Origin: Flavobacteriaceae bacterium
Lineage (GTDB): Bacteria; Bacteroidota; Bacteroidia; Flavobacteriales; Flavobacteriaceae
DNA length: 34,035 nucleotides
Reading direction: 5' to 3'
NCBI GenBank assembly: GCA_016780345.1
Contig: JADHLZ010000014.1
Coordinates: 1-34,035 of the forward strand
The notes under the pieces are model-generated. The model made no database searches. It saw only the letters and a program-made list of their open reading frames with translations, and had not been told where the DNA came from. Below are positions 8,376-18,429 of the stretch, piece by piece (within the stretch, counting starts at the first letter, position 1; each line of letters begins with the position of its first letter). The position numbers were made by a program, and so were the translations under genes.

Positions 8376-9770
8376 ATGAGTAAAACCTTATTTGATAAAG
8401 TATGGGATTCCCATGTAGTTCATAAAATAAAAGATGGCCCAGATGTTTTGTTTATTGATAGACATATGGTACATGAAGTAACTAGTCCAGTTGCGTTTTT
8501 AGGGTTAAAAAACAGAGGATTAAAAGTATTATTCCCAGAAAAAACTTTTGCTACTGCAGATCATAACACACCTACAATTAATCAGCATCTTCCAGTGAAA
8601 GATCTACTCTCAGCAAATCAATTAAAAGCTCTAGAAAAAAACTCAAAAGAACATGGTATTTCATATTGGGGTCTTGGACATGAAAAAAATGGAATTGTTC
8701 ATGTAGTAGGTCCTGAGTATGGAATAACACAACCTGGAGCAACAATTGTTTGTGGAGATTCTCATACATCCACTCATGGTGCTTTCGGTGCTATTGCGTT
8801 TGGAATTGGAACATCTGAAGTTGAAATGGTTCTGTCCACACAATGTATTATGCAGCCAAAGCCTAAAAAAATGCGTATTAATATTGAAGGTACTCTTAAC
8901 AGTGGAGTGACTCCAAAAGATGTAGCATTATTTATAATTTCTAAACTGACAACATCGGGAGCGACAGGATATTTTATTGAATATTCTGGATCTGTTTTTT
9001 CTGAAATGTCTATGGAAGGAAGAATGACAGTTTGTAATTTAAGTATTGAAATGGGCGCTAGAGGAGGAATGATTGCGCCTGACGATAAAACATTTGATTA
9101 CATTAAAGGTAGAGAATTTACTCCTAAAAATGGCTCATGGGAAAAAGCTATGAAATATTGGTCAAACCTTAAAACAGATAAGAATGCTGTATTTGATAAG
9201 GAAATCAATTTCGATGGAAATAAAATCCATCCAATGATTACATTCGGAACCAATCCTGGAATGGGTATTAATATTTCAAAAGAAATTCCATATGCAGACA
9301 ACCAAAATGATGGTATTGAAACTTTCAAAAAATCTTTAAAATATATGGATTTTAGTGAAGGTGAAAGTATGCTTGGCAAAAATATTGATTTTGTGTTTCT
9401 TGGAAGTTGTACGAATGGACGAATTGAAGATTTTAGAGAATTTACAAGAATTGTTAAAGGAAAGAAAAAAGCTCCAAATGTTACTGCATGGTTAGTCCCA
9501 GGTTCCCATAAAGTTGAAAAGGCAATTAAAGAAGAAGGATTATTAAAAATTTTAAACGAAGCTGGTTTTGAACTCCGAGAACCTGGTTGTTCAGCTTGTT
9601 TAGCAATGAATGACGATAAAATACCCGCTGGAAAATATGCAGTAAGTACTTCAAATAGAAATTTTGAAGGAAGACAAGGACCAGGTTCTAGAACTTTATT
9701 AGCCAGTCCTTTAGTAGCTGCAGCAGCAGCAATTACAGGAAAAATTACTGACCCAAGAACACTACAATAA
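8376..9770 (+). CDS. leuC: 3-isopropylmalate dehydratase large subunit
   Basis: LeuC is the aconitase-like large subunit that, with LeuD, isomerises 2- to 3-isopropylmalate through a 4Fe-4S cluster. The 464-aa protein has the three cluster ligands in the usual places: Cys345 in GSCTNGR, and Cys405 and Cys408 in GCSACLAMN. The substrate loop [14 protein letters not shown] (126-139) is conserved. If the fourth gene of the operon is a citramalate synthase, the same dehydratase would also convert citramalate to 3-methylmalate for isoleucine, as is known for other LeuCD enzymes. It is one base away from leuD. Confidence 0.97.
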   Translation: MSKTLFDKVWDSHVVHKIKDGPDVLFIDRHMVHEVTSPVAFLGLKNRGLKVLFPEKTFATADHNTPTINQHLPVKDLLSANQLKALEKNSKEHGISYWGLGHEKNGIVHVVGPEYGITQPGATIVCGDSHTSTHGAFGAIAFGIGTSEVEMVLSTQCIMQPKPKKMRINIEGTLNSGVTPKDVALFIISKLTTSGATGYFIEYSGSVFSEMSMEGRMTVCNLSIEMGARGGMIAPDDKTFDYIKGREFTPKNGSWEKAMKYWSNLKTDKNAVFDKEINFDGNKIHPMITFGTNPGMGINISKEIPYADNQNDGIETFKKSLKYMDFSEGESMLGKNIDFVFLGSCTNGRIEDFREFTRIVKGKKKAPNVTAWLVPGSHKVEKAIKEEGLLKILNEAGFELREPGCSACLAMNDDKIPAGKYAVSTSNRNFEGRQGPGSRTLLASPLVAAAAAITGKITDPRTLQ

Positions 9771-9771
9771 T

Positions 9772-10368
9772 ATGGCATACGATAAATTTAATATTTTAAA
9801 AAGCACTTGTGTTCCTTTACCAATCGAAAACATTGATACCGATCAAATAATACCAGCTAGATTTTTAAAAGCAACTGAGAGAAAAGGTTTTGGTGAGAAT
9901 TTATTTAGAGATTGGAGGTACAACATGGATGACTCACCAAAAAAAGATTTTGTCTTAAATAATGAAAAGTTCAAGGGTCAAATTCTTGTTGGAGGAAAAA
10001 ATTTTGGGTCTGGCTCATCAAGAGAACATGCTGCATGGGCTATCTATGATTATGGATTTAGATGTGTAATTTCAAGTTTTTTTGCTGATATTTTTAGAAA
10101 TAATTGTTTAAATATTGGTGTTTTACCAGTACAATTATCTACTGAATTTTTAGACAAAATTTTTAAAGCCGTATACAATGATCCTAAAATTGAACTTATA
10201 GTAAACCTCACTGAACAAAAGGTTTTAATTCCAAAACTTAAATTATCAGAATTTTTTGATATTAACTCATACAAAAAAGAAAACATGTTAAATGGTTACG
10301 ATGATATTGATTATTTAATGAATATAAAAGAAGATATTTTAGAGTTTTCTAAGAATACTCCACTTTAA
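9772..10368 (+). CDS. leuD: 3-isopropylmalate dehydratase small subunit
   Basis: LeuD carries the swivelling domain that completes the LeuC active site. The 198-aa length is typical of the bacterial LeuD1 type. The family motifs NIDTDQIIPARFL (residues 20-32) and GGKNFGSGSSREHA (near 75-88) are present, the latter containing the substrate-binding serine and arginine. The start codon falls one base after the leuC stop, consistent with translational coupling and stoichiometric production. No oddities are seen. Confidence 0.97.
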   Translation: MAYDKFNILKSTCVPLPIENIDTDQIIPARFLKATERKGFGENLFRDWRYNMDDSPKKDFVLNNEKFKGQILVGGKNFGSGSSREHAAWAIYDYGFRCVISSFFADIFRNNCLNIGVLPVQLSTEFLDKIFKAVYNDPKIELIVNLTEQKVLIPKLKLSEFFDINSYKKENMLNGYDDIDYLMNIKEDILEFSKNTPL

Positions 10369-10377
10369 TTTAATATA

Positions 10378-11907
10378 ATGGTTAATAACAGGAATTTGGA
10401 AATTATGGACACTACTTTAAGAGATGGTGAGCAGACCTCTGGATTGTCTTTTTCGGCTTCTGAAAAATTAACAATATCAAAGCTATTAATAGAAGAATTA
10501 AATATTGACCGAATTGAAGTGGCTTCTGCCAGAGTTTCAAAAGGAGAATTTGAAGCTGTTAAAAACATTACAAAATGGGCAAAAAAAAACAATTATTTAG
10601 AAAAAATAGAAATTCTTACTTTTTTAGATAATAACATCTCGTTAGAATGGGTTAAAAGTTCTGGAGCTAATGTTCAAAACCTTCTTACAAAAGGATCCCT
10701 TAATCACCTTACTTACCAAATTAAAAAATCTCCAAAAGAATATTTTAATTTAATAGGAAGATGTATTAATGATGCATCAAATATGGGCATAACAACTAAT
10801 GTTTATCTTGAAGACTGGAGCAACGGAATGAGACATTCAAAAGAATATGTTTTTGATTATTTAGAATTTCTTTCAAAACATTCAATAAAAAGGGTTTTAC
10901 TTCCAGACACTTTAGGGATTTTAAGCCCAAGTGAAACTTTTAATTTTGTATCATCTGTAGTTAATAAATATCCAAAAATTCATTTTGATTTTCATGCTCA
11001 CAACGATTATGACTTAAGTGTTTCAAACGTTATTGAAGCAATTAAAGCAGGATGTAGCGGATTACATTTAACAGTAAATGGAATGGGAGAAAGAGCAGGT
11101 AATGCCCCTATGGCAAGTGTGGCAGCAGTGATTAAAGATTTTTTACCTGAAATTAAAATTAATATAAAAGAAAAATCTCTTTACAAAGTAAGTAAATTAG
11201 TTTCAACCTTTACAGGTTTTAGGATTCCTGCTAATAAGCCTATTGTTGGTGATAACGTATTTACGCAAACTGCTGGTGTTCATGCTGATGGAGATAATAA
11301 AAAGAATTTATATTATAATGACCTTTTACCTGAAAGATTTGGAAGAAAAAGAAAATATGCTCTTGGCAAAACCTCAGGGAAGGCTAATATTAAAAAAAAT
11401 CTTCAAGACCTAGGTTTAACTTTAAATGATGAAAATTTAAAAAAAGTTACTAATAGAATTATTGAACTAGGAGATAAAAAAGAAAAAGTGACAACTGAAG
11501 ATTTACCTTATATAATTTCTGACGTAATCAATAGTCAAGAATTTAAAAATAAAGTAAAAATTGAATCTTATATTTTAAATCACAAAAAAGGAGAAAACCC
11601 CTCTGCAGAAGTTGAAATAAAAATAGATGGAAAAAAATATATTCAAAAAGGTATTGGAGATGGGCAATTTGATGCTTTTATTAATGCTATAAAAAAAATA
11701 TATTCACAGAACGATTTAAAATTACCAAAATTGGTAGATTATTCTGTTACTATTCCACCTGGAAGTAATTCAGATGCATTATGTGAAACTTTTATAACTT
11801 GGAAAACTGAAAAAAAAGAATTTATTACTAGAGGATTAGATTCAGATCAAACAGTTTCAGCAATTAAATCAACAGAAAAAATGTTAAATATTATAGCAAA
11901 TAATTAA
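10378..11907 (+). CDS. cimA: Probable (R)-citramalate synthase (LeuA/CimA family)
   Basis: A second LeuA-family enzyme of 509 aa, with the catalytic barrel (residues 1 to about 290), linker domains and an intact C-terminal LeuA dimer/regulatory domain (about 390-505). Catalytic motifs are DTTLRDGEQ (11-19; Arg15, Asp16), HAHND (206-210) and GVHADGD (300-306, His302). Compared from memory with the characterised Leptospira interrogans citramalate synthase, the residues lining its pyruvate pocket align as Leu80, Leu103 and Tyr143 (Leu81, Leu104 and Tyr144 there). Nearby blocks such as NVYLEDWSNG and ARVSKGE are almost the same. It therefore probably condenses pyruvate with acetyl-CoA to citramalate, giving isoleucine without threonine deaminase. 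Annotation as a second isopropylmalate synthase is the main alternative. It lies between leuD and leuB. Confidence 0.78.
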   Translation: MVNNRNLEIMDTTLRDGEQTSGLSFSASEKLTISKLLIEELNIDRIEVASARVSKGEFEAVKNITKWAKKNNYLEKIEILTFLDNNISLEWVKSSGANVQNLLTKGSLNHLTYQIKKSPKEYFNLIGRCINDASNMGITTNVYLEDWSNGMRHSKEYVFDYLEFLSKHSIKRVLLPDTLGILSPSETFNFVSSVVNKYPKIHFDFHAHNDYDLSVSNVIEAIKAGCSGLHLTVNGMGERAGNAPMASVAAVIKDFLPEIKINIKEKSLYKVSKLVSTFTGFRIPANKPIVGDNVFTQTAGVHADGDNKKNLYYNDLLPERFGRKRKYALGKTSGKANIKKNLQDLGLTLNDENLKKVTNRIIELGDKKEKVTTEDLPYIISDVINSQEFKNKVKIESYILNHKKGENPSAEVEIKIDGKKYIQKGIGDGQFDAFINAIKKIYSQNDLKLPKLVDYSVTIPPGSNSDALCETFITWKTEKKEFITRGLDSDQTVSAIKSTEKMLNIIANN

Positions 11908-11909
11908 AT

Positions 11910-12974
11910 ATGAAATTAAATATTGCACTTCTGCCTGGAGACGGGATAGGACCTGAAGTGATTGAACAAGCTGTGAAGGTTAGCAATGCTATTGCCAATA
12001 AATTTGACCATAAAATAAATTGGCTTCATGCTTTAACTGGAGCAGCAGCTATTGATGCTGTTGGAGATCCCTATCCTGAAGAAACTCACAAAATCTGTTT
12101 AAAATCTGATGCTATTTTATTTGGAGCTATTGGCCATCCAAGATATGACAATGATCCATCAGCAAAAGTTAGACCAGAACAAGGTCTACTAAAAATGAGA
12201 AAAGAGCTTGGATTATTTGCTAACATAAGACCCACTTTTACATTTTCTTCTCTAATTGATAAGTCTCCACTAAAAAAGGAAAGAATTGAGGGTACTGATT
12301 TAATTTTTTTAAGAGAACTTACTGGTGGAATATATTTTGGAGAAAGAGGAAGAAAAGATAACGGAAATACTGCATTCGATACTTGCACTTATTCAAAGTA
12401 CGAAATTGAAAGATTAGCAATAAAAGGTTTTGAAATGGCAATGAAAAGATCTAAAAAGTTATGTTGTGTTGATAAAGCAAATGTATTAGAATCATCAAGA
12501 CTATGGAGAGAAACGGTTCAATCCTTGGAAAAAAAATTTCCAGAAGTGGAAGTTAGTTATGAATTTGTAGATGCAGTCGCCATGAGATTAGTTCAATGGC
12601 CAAAATCTTATGATGTTTTAATTACCGAGAACTTATTTGGTGATATTTTAACTGACGAAGCATCTGTAATTTCAGGTTCTATGGGACTCATGCCATCTGC
12701 ATCTGTTGGGTTAAAAACATCTCTTTATGAGCCAATACATGGTTCTTATCCACAAGCTGCTGGAAAAAATATAGCGAATCCAATTGCTACTATTTTATCT
12801 GCTGCAATGATGTTTGAAGATGCATTTAACCTCAAAAATGAATCTAATTTAATTAGAAAATTTGTAAATAAATCTTTAGAAAAATCAATTGTAACTGAAG
12901 ATTTAGCTAATGGAGAAAAGTCTTATAAAACCAATGAAGTTGGTGACTGGTTAGTTAAAGAAATTTTAAAATAA
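11910..12974 (+). CDS. leuB: 3-isopropylmalate dehydrogenase
   Basis: LeuB oxidatively decarboxylates 3-isopropylmalate with NAD+, the third leucine-specific step. The 354-aa protein has the start ALLPGDGIGPEV, the RPEQGLLKMRKELGLFANIRP substrate loop (in part), ELTGGIYFGERG and the metal/NAD region NLFGDILTDEASVISGSMG, all diagnostic of LeuB over isocitrate dehydrogenase. It begins 2 bases after the preceding gene and ends the operon at a strong terminator. With a citramalate synthase in the operon, LeuB could also oxidise 3-methylmalate to 2-oxobutanoate, which is known for some LeuB enzymes; here that is inference. Confidence 0.97.
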   Translation: MKLNIALLPGDGIGPEVIEQAVKVSNAIANKFDHKINWLHALTGAAAIDAVGDPYPEETHKICLKSDAILFGAIGHPRYDNDPSAKVRPEQGLLKMRKELGLFANIRPTFTFSSLIDKSPLKKERIEGTDLIFLRELTGGIYFGERGRKDNGNTAFDTCTYSKYEIERLAIKGFEMAMKRSKKLCCVDKANVLESSRLWRETVQSLEKKFPEVEVSYEFVDAVAMRLVQWPKSYDVLITENLFGDILTDEASVISGSMGLMPSASVGLKTSLYEPIHGSYPQAAGKNIANPIATILSAAMMFEDAFNLKNESNLIRKFVNKSLEKSIVTEDLANGEKSYKTNEVGDWLVKEILK

Positions 12975-13003
12975 AAAAAAGCACCATAAAGGTGCTTTTT
13001 TTA
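12975..13003. terminator. Bidirectional terminator between leuB and rpsA
   Basis: The stem GCACC / GGTGC (12981-12985 and 12991-12995) with loop ATAAA is flanked by an A-run on the left and seven T on the right, making a terminator on both strands. It closes the plus-strand leu operon and the minus-strand rpsA gene, whose stop is at 13019-13021. Confidence 0.9.
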
Positions 13004-13018
13004 TATTTAAAACAAGAA

Positions 13019-15016
13019 CTAACTCTTACTATTTTCGTCATCAACCATTTTCTTTTTTAGATCGGCTAAAACATCCAAATCGCCTAAAGTTGATTTATCA
13101 GATTCTTTTACATTAAGATTTTTTAAAGATTCCTTAACGTTTTTTTTCTCTTGATCATTAAAAATTACAGTATGTGACATTACAACTCTTTTAAAGTCTT
13201 TATTGTATTCAATAACTTTAAATTCTGCTGTATCGCCTTTTTTCAATTTGTTACCGTCTTCTTTAACTAAATGTCTGTTAGGAACAAAAGCAGTTATATC
13301 ATCATTAAGGATAATGGTAGCTCCTTTATCATTTGAATCAGAAATTATAGCGTTATGAGTAGTTCCTTCTGCAAAATTCTTATCGTAAACATCCCAAGGA
13401 TTATTCATGGTTTGTTTATGACCTAAACTTAATTTTCTTGCTTCAGAGTCTAGCTCTAAAACTATAACATCAATTGAATCACCAGAAGCAAATAATTCTG
13501 ATGGATGCTTAACTTTTAAAGTCCAAGAAAGGTCTGAAATATAAACTAAACCATCTATTCCCTCTTCAAGTTCAACGAAAATCCCAAAATTTGTAAAGTT
13601 TCTAACAATACCAGAATGCTTAGATCCAACTGGATATTTCTTTGTAATATCAGTCCAAGGGTCTGATGTTAATTGTTTAATTCCAAGTGACATTTTTCTC
13701 TCTTCTCTATCTAATGTTAAAACAACTGCCTCAACTTCATCCCCTATATCAACAAAATCTTGAGCTGAACGTAAATGAGTTGACCAAGACATTTCTGAAA
13801 CATGAACTAACCCCTCTACTCCATCAACAATTTCAATGAAAGCTCCATAATCTGCAAGTACAGATACTTTTCCTTTAATTTTGTCACCTTCTTTAAGATT
13901 AGGGTCAAGTGATTCCCATGGGTGAGCACTAAGTTGTTTAACACCTAGTTGAATTCTAGATTTATCATCGTCAAAATCAAGAATTACAACATTTAATTTT
14001 TGATCCAGTTCTAAAATTTCACTAGGATGATTTATTCTATTCCATGAAAGGTCTGTAATATGAATCAATCCATCTACACCACCAAGATCTATAAACACTC
14101 CATATGTTGTAATATTTTTGACAGTTCCTTCAAGTACTTGGCCTTTTTCAAGTTGACTAATGATTTCTTTCTTTTGAAGTTCTATATCAGCTTCAATAAG
14201 AGCTTTGTGAGATACTACAACATTTTTAAATTCATGGTTAATTTTAACAACCTTGAATTCCATGTTTTTATTTACATATTGATCATAATCTCTAATTGGT
14301 TTAACATCAATCTGTGAACCAGGTAAAAAAGCCTCTAATCCAAACACATCTACAATCATACCTCCCTTTGTTCTACACTTAACAAATCCTGTAACAACTG
14401 TCGATTTAGCATGAGCCTCATTAACTCTATCCCAAGCTTTTATTGTTCTTGCTTTTCTATGAGAAAGTACAAGCTGACCAGTTTTATCTTCTTGAATATC
14501 AACTAAAACTTCAACTTTATCACCAACTTTTAAATCAGGATTATATCTAAATTCATTTAAAGATATAACACCTTCGGATTTTGCGTTAATATCGATAATT
14601 GCTTCTCTCTCTGTTAGACTTATAACTGTTCCTTCAATAACACTTTCGTTGTAAGTATCAACAAAATTTTCTTCAACAAGTTTTTCAAATTCAGAAAGTT
14701 TATCGTCTTTTACAGTTTCAATACCTTCTTCAAATAAATTCCAATCAAAATCCTTTAAAAAATGATCATTTAAAACTTCATCTTCTTTAATTTCTTCAAT
14801 CTTAAACTCTTTTTCAACTATTAAATTTTTTTCATGAGAAGGGTTAGAATTATCAATATCTAAAACTTCCTTTTCAGTCTTTACTGTTTTAGCAGCTTTC
14901 GATGTTTTTTTATTAGGATTAGTTTTGGTAGTTTTTTTTACTGCTCTAGGATTAGCAGACTTGGTAGTTTTTTTAACAGTTTCTTTAGTTTTACTGTCTT
15001 TTTCTTTTTCCGACAC
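13019..15016 (-). CDS. rpsA: 30S ribosomal protein S1 with lysine-rich N-terminal tail
   Basis: S1 binds mRNA on the 30S subunit. This 665-aa protein has six S1 repeats, beginning at about residues 126, 206, 290, 375, 460 and 548. Repeats 3-5 are the most canonical (for example GVFIDLGGVDGLIHITDLSW); the sixth is divergent. The first 50 residues are unusual: 16 Lys and 1 Arg against 6 acidic residues, with repeated KKTTK and NP steps, followed by a Glu/Asp-rich segment (about 64-120). Flavobacterial S1 proteins I recall have a shorter, acidic N-terminus, so the tail looks like an added nucleic-acid-binding extension. No internal start fits better without cutting into conserved sequence. It lies downstream of cmk, with a 146-base leader containing hairpins. 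Confidence 0.96.
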   Translation of the reverse strand: MSEKEKDSKTKETVKKTTKSANPRAVKKTTKTNPNKKTSKAAKTVKTEKEVLDIDNSNPSHEKNLIVEKEFKIEEIKEDEVLNDHFLKDFDWNLFEEGIETVKDDKLSEFEKLVEENFVDTYNESVIEGTVISLTEREAIIDINAKSEGVISLNEFRYNPDLKVGDKVEVLVDIQEDKTGQLVLSHRKARTIKAWDRVNEAHAKSTVVTGFVKCRTKGGMIVDVFGLEAFLPGSQIDVKPIRDYDQYVNKNMEFKVVKINHEFKNVVVSHKALIEADIELQKKEIISQLEKGQVLEGTVKNITTYGVFIDLGGVDGLIHITDLSWNRINHPSEILELDQKLNVVILDFDDDKSRIQLGVKQLSAHPWESLDPNLKEGDKIKGKVSVLADYGAFIEIVDGVEGLVHVSEMSWSTHLRSAQDFVDIGDEVEAVVLTLDREERKMSLGIKQLTSDPWTDITKKYPVGSKHSGIVRNFTNFGIFVELEEGIDGLVYISDLSWTLKVKHPSELFASGDSIDVIVLELDSEARKLSLGHKQTMNNPWDVYDKNFAEGTTHNAIISDSNDKGATIILNDDITAFVPNRHLVKEDGNKLKKGDTAEFKVIEYNKDFKRVVMSHTVIFNDQEKKNVKESLKNLNVKESDKSTLGDLDVLADLKKKMVDDENSKS

Positions 15017-15032
15017 ACCAATATTAATTGTA

Positions 15033-15069
15033 TTCTAATTTTTTATAGATTAAAGGATAAAAATTAGAA
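15033..15069 (-). promoter_or_regulatory. Hairpin in the rpsA 5' leader
   Basis: A perfect 11-bp inverted repeat, TTCTAATTTTT / AAAAATTAGAA, with a 15-base loop ends 17 bases upstream of the rpsA start. On the minus strand it lies within the probable leader mRNA. S1 is known to autoregulate its translation in E. coli through its leader, so a similar role is possible here, but this is inference. It is not a good terminator because no T-run follows on the minus strand. Confidence 0.4.
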
Positions 15070-15086
15070 GAGTTAATTATAACTAA

Positions 15087-15119
15087 CCTTTTGATTATCT
15101 ATATTATCCATCCAAAAGG
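15087..15119 (-). promoter_or_regulatory. Second inverted repeat in the cmk-rpsA gap
   Basis: CCTTTTG (15087-15093) and CAAAAGG (15113-15119) form a 7-bp stem with a 19-base loop. It precedes the stronger hairpin in the rpsA leader. On the minus strand a weak promoter-like box, TATTTTCG, lies just upstream (around 15124-15131), so both structures may fall in one rpsA leader transcript. Support is structural only. Confidence 0.3.
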
Positions 15120-15162
15120 ATTGCGAAAATAAGTTGTATTTGTAGATTAAACAAGAAAATTT

Positions 15163-15858
15163 CTAATTTTTTAGTATCAAAGGAGTTACGTATGAAAACA
15201 ACTTTTCTTCAAGCTCGTCTAAAGTGAAATTATCTGTATGAATAACAATTGAGTCTGAAGCTTTTTTTAAAGGAGAATTTATTCTGTTAATATCTTGATT
15301 ATCTCTTAGAGATATATTATTAAATACATCATCTAAAGAAATTTCATGATTTAAATCAATTAATTCTTTATATCTTCGTTTTACTCTTAAGTTTAAAGAT
15401 GCGTCTAAATAAAATTTTAATTCAGCATTAGGAAAAACAACAGTTCCAATATCTCTTCCGTCCATTACAACTCCTTTATTAGCACCTAAGAGATGTTGAA
15501 CTTTTACCATTTCTTTTCTAAATTCATCAATAGTAGCTATTTGACTTACCAAATCAGAAACCTTTAATGACCTAATATGTTTTTCGACGGAGAAATTATT
15601 TAAATGAACTTCATATTTACTATTTTTTTTATTGTACTGAAAATCAATTAAAATATTTGGAAGATCTTGAATAAGTCTATTTTTTTCAAAATGAGATTTT
15701 GAAATATAGTTTTTTTTAATGGCATAAAATGTAAGTGCTCTATACATCGCACCAGAATCTATATAAAGATAATTCAAACGCTTTGCCAATCTTTTGGCTA
15801 GTGTACTTTTACCTGTTGATGAAGTACCATCTATAGCAATTATAATTTTATTTGACAT
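15163..15858 (-). CDS. cmk: Cytidylate kinase
   Basis: Cmk phosphorylates CMP and dCMP to the diphosphates, feeding RNA, DNA and CDP-lipid synthesis in the cytosol. The 231-aa protein has the P-loop GTSSTGKST (residues 10-18), the substrate-recognition stretch [12 protein letters not shown] (32-43), [12 protein letters not shown] (132-143) and [12 protein letters not shown] near 175. Length and motifs are normal. Its start overlaps the end of lon by 11 bases, so it is co-transcribed with lon. The order cmk then rpsA is also found in other bacteria such as E. coli. Confidence 0.96.
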   Translation of the reverse strand: MSNKIIIAIDGTSSTGKSTLAKRLAKRLNYLYIDSGAMYRALTFYAIKKNYISKSHFEKNRLIQDLPNILIDFQYNKKNSKYEVHLNNFSVEKHIRSLKVSDLVSQIATIDEFRKEMVKVQHLLGANKGVVMDGRDIGTVVFPNAELKFYLDASLNLRVKRRYKELIDLNHEISLDDVFNNISLRDNQDINRINSPLKKASDSIVIHTDNFTLDELEEKLFSYVTPLILKN

Positions 15859-18304
15859 TTAATTTTTTAAAATTCTTCACATTTTTTTTAGTTATAGCTA
15901 TATCCAAAACTTCATACATTTGTGAAACATAGTGAAAAGTTAAACCCTTAAGATATTCATTATCAATCTCATTTATATTTCTTCTGTTTTCTTCAGAAAG
16001 TATTATTTCCTTAATTTTTGCTCTTTTAGCAGCTAATATTTTTTCTTTAATTCCTCCAACTGGAAGTACTTTCCCCCTTAAAGTTATCTCTCCTGTCATA
16101 GCTAACTTAGATTTTACTCTTTTTTGTGAAAGTAATGAAACTAAAGATGTTAACATCGTTATTCCAGCACTTGGACCATCTTTAGGTGTCGCTCCCTCAG
16201 GTACGTGAATGTGTATATTATACTTATTTAATAGATTAATGTCAATAGATAAAAGGTCTGCATTTGACTTAATATACTCCAAGGCAATTGTAGCTGATTC
16301 TTTCATCACTTTTCCTAAATTACCTGTAATTGACAAATTACCTTTACCCTCTGATAATGCAGACTCAATAAACAGAATATCTCCACCAAATTGAGTCCAA
16401 GCTAAGCCTGTAACAACTCCAGCCACATCATTATTTTCGTACTTGTCTTTAGAAATTGAAACACCTAAAATCTTGTTAACATCTTCAAAAGTTATATTTG
16501 ATGAATAGTCTTCCTCTAAAGCAATTGATTTTGCAACGTTTCTAATAATTTTTGCAATCATTTTTTCTAATCCGCGCACTCCTGATTCTCTTGTATAACC
16601 TTCAATAACATTGATTAAGGAACGTTTATTTATTTTAACAACGTTTTTATGCAAACCATGTTCTTTAATTTGTTTAGGAATTAAATGTTTTTTTGCTATT
16701 TGGAATTTTTCTTCAATTGTATAACCGGAAACTTGAACTATTTCCATTCTATCTCTTAATGCAGGTTGAACATTTCCAATATTATTGGAGGTCGCAATAA
16801 ACATTACTTTAGATAAATCAAATCCTAATTCAATAAAATTATCATAAAAAGAAGTGTTTTGCTCGGGATCTAATACCTCAAGCATAGCAGACGATGGATC
16901 ACCTTGGCTTCCAATTGAAAGCTTATCGATTTCATCTAAAACAAAAATTGGATTCGATGTTTTAGCTTTTTTTAAACTTTGAATTATTCGACCTGGCATG
17001 GCACCTATATAAGTTTTTCTATGACCTCTAATTTCTGATTCATCTCTTAATCCTCCCAAAGAAATTCTCACATATTCTCTTCCAAGAGCTTCTGCAATTG
17101 ATTTTCCAAGAGAAGTTTTTCCAACTCCAGGTGGGCCATTCAAACACAAAATTGGAGATTTCATATCATTTCTCAATTTTAATACTGCTATGTGTTCAAT
17201 AATTCTCCTTTTTACATCTTTTAAACCGAAATGATCCCTATCTAAAATTTTTTGGGCTCTTTTTAAGTCAAAATTATCTTTTGAAAATTCATTCCATGGC
17301 AAATCTAAATAAATATCCAAATAATTTTTTTGAATTGAATACTCAGCAACTTGAGGGTTCATTCTTTGTAGCTTGGAAAGTTCTTTTGTAAAATGTTCAT
17401 TCACTTCTTTAGACCATTTTTTTTTAGAGGCTTTTGTTCTCATTTCGTTGATTTCCTCATCATAAGATACCCCGCCAAGTTCTTCTTGAATAGTCTTTAA
17501 TTGTTGATGTAGAAAATATTCTCTTTGTTGTTTATCTAAATCAGATCTAACTTTTGATTGAATATCATTTTTAAGGGATAATCTTTGAAGCTCTAAATTC
17601 ATTTGTTTTAAGCACATTAATGCTCTTTCGTTCAAATCACTAGTATTTAAAATTTTATACTTTTCATTAACACTCAAGTTCATATTTGAACACACAAAAT
17701 TTACTAGAAAAGAGTCACTTTGTATGTTTTTTATGGCAAATGATGCTTCACTAGGGATATTGGGATTTTCTTCAATAATTTTTAGAGCAATATCCTTTAT
17801 CGATTCAATAGTAGCATTAAATTCTTTATTTTTTTTTTCAGGTTTCAGTTCCTGAATTTCTTTAATTTTTGCTCTAATATATGGTTCTTCAGAAATGATT
17901 TGTTCAATAGAAAACCTTTTTTTTCCTTGAATAATAACTGTTATATTACCATCAGGCATTTTTAAAACTCTTAATATTTTTGCTACAGTTCCAGTCGGAT
18001 GAATATCATTTAATGAGGGTGATTGAACTTTTGAATCTTTTTGAGAAACAACTCCAATTAATTTATCATTGACATTAGAATCATTAATTAGTTTTATTGA
18101 CTTATCTCTAGATGCTGTAATGGGAATTACTACACCTGGGAACATAACGGTATTTTTTAGAGGTAAAATAGGAAGAGATTCAGGTAATGACTCTTTTGAA
18201 ATAGCTTCTTCATCATCAGATGTCATCAAAGGTATAAGCTCAGAATCCTCATCAATATTTTGTAATGACATCATGTCAAGATTTATAAAATTATTTTTAG
18301 ACAT
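15848..18304 (-). CDS. lon: ATP-dependent protease Lon (endopeptidase La)
   Basis: Lon degrades misfolded and specific regulatory proteins. The 818-aa protein has the LAN substrate-binding domain (about 43-240), a coiled helical region with a poly-charged linker, the AAA+ module with Walker A GPPGVGKT (390-397), Walker B VLDEID (455-460) and a sensor region ATSN. The C-terminal serine-lysine protease domain has the catalytic Ser712 in PKDGPSAG and Lys755 in GGIKEK, 43 residues apart as in E. coli Lon. It is complete. It is the first gene of lon-cmk-rpsA. A sequence resembling the dnaK upstream palindrome sits immediately before the start codon. Confidence 0.98.
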   Translation of the reverse strand: MSKNNFINLDMMSLQNIDEDSELIPLMTSDDEEAISKESLPESLPILPLKNTVMFPGVVIPITASRDKSIKLINDSNVNDKLIGVVSQKDSKVQSPSLNDIHPTGTVAKILRVLKMPDGNITVIIQGKKRFSIEQIISEEPYIRAKIKEIQELKPEKKNKEFNATIESIKDIALKIIEENPNIPSEASFAIKNIQSDSFLVNFVCSNMNLSVNEKYKILNTSDLNERALMCLKQMNLELQRLSLKNDIQSKVRSDLDKQQREYFLHQQLKTIQEELGGVSYDEEINEMRTKASKKKWSKEVNEHFTKELSKLQRMNPQVAEYSIQKNYLDIYLDLPWNEFSKDNFDLKRAQKILDRDHFGLKDVKRRIIEHIAVLKLRNDMKSPILCLNGPPGVGKTSLGKSIAEALGREYVRISLGGLRDESEIRGHRKTYIGAMPGRIIQSLKKAKTSNPIFVLDEIDKLSIGSQGDPSSAMLEVLDPEQNTSFYDNFIELGFDLSKVMFIATSNNIGNVQPALRDRMEIVQVSGYTIEEKFQIAKKHLIPKQIKEHGLHKNVVKINKRSLINVIEGYTRESGVRGLEKMIAKIIRNVAKSIALEEDYSSNITFEDVNKILGVSISKDKYENNDVAGVVTGLAWTQFGGDILFIESALSEGKGNLSITGNLGKVMKESATIALEYIKSNADLLSIDINLLNKYNIHIHVPEGATPKDGPSAGITMLTSLVSLLSQKRVKSKLAMTGEITLRGKVLPVGGIKEKILAAKRAKIKEIILSEENRRNINEIDNEYLKGLTFHYVSQMYEVLDIAITKKNVKNFKKLNVK

Positions 18305-18316
18305 AAATAAAATTTA

Positions 18317-18330
18317 AGTCAAAGTGTCAG
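18317..18330. promoter_or_regulatory. lon upstream motif resembling the dnaK palindrome
   Basis: AGTCAAAGTGTCAG lies 13-26 bases upstream of the lon start and agrees with the dnaK/panB element (5594-5607) at 10 of 14 positions, including the shared GTGTCAG end. On the minus strand a -7-like TAATATTG (18333-18340) lies just upstream, so the element would overlap the expected transcription start, a natural place for an operator. No matching -33 element was found. Confidence 0.35.
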
Positions 18331-18429
18331 GTCAATATTATATTAAGAAATTTTTGTATCTATTGAGTTAATAAATTACCTAAAACATTAACATTTTAAA
18401 TAAATATTTCAAGTTTCATGCCATTTGAA

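Noticed and set aside
9098-9778. 226-codon open frame on the minus strand opposite leuC
   Set aside because: It lies entirely antisense to leuC and its junction with leuD, whose motifs are intact; composition is that of a mirror frame and no family is recognised.
12086-12388. 100-codon minus-strand frame in leuB
   Set aside because: Antisense to well-conserved leuB sequence; no recognisable protein.
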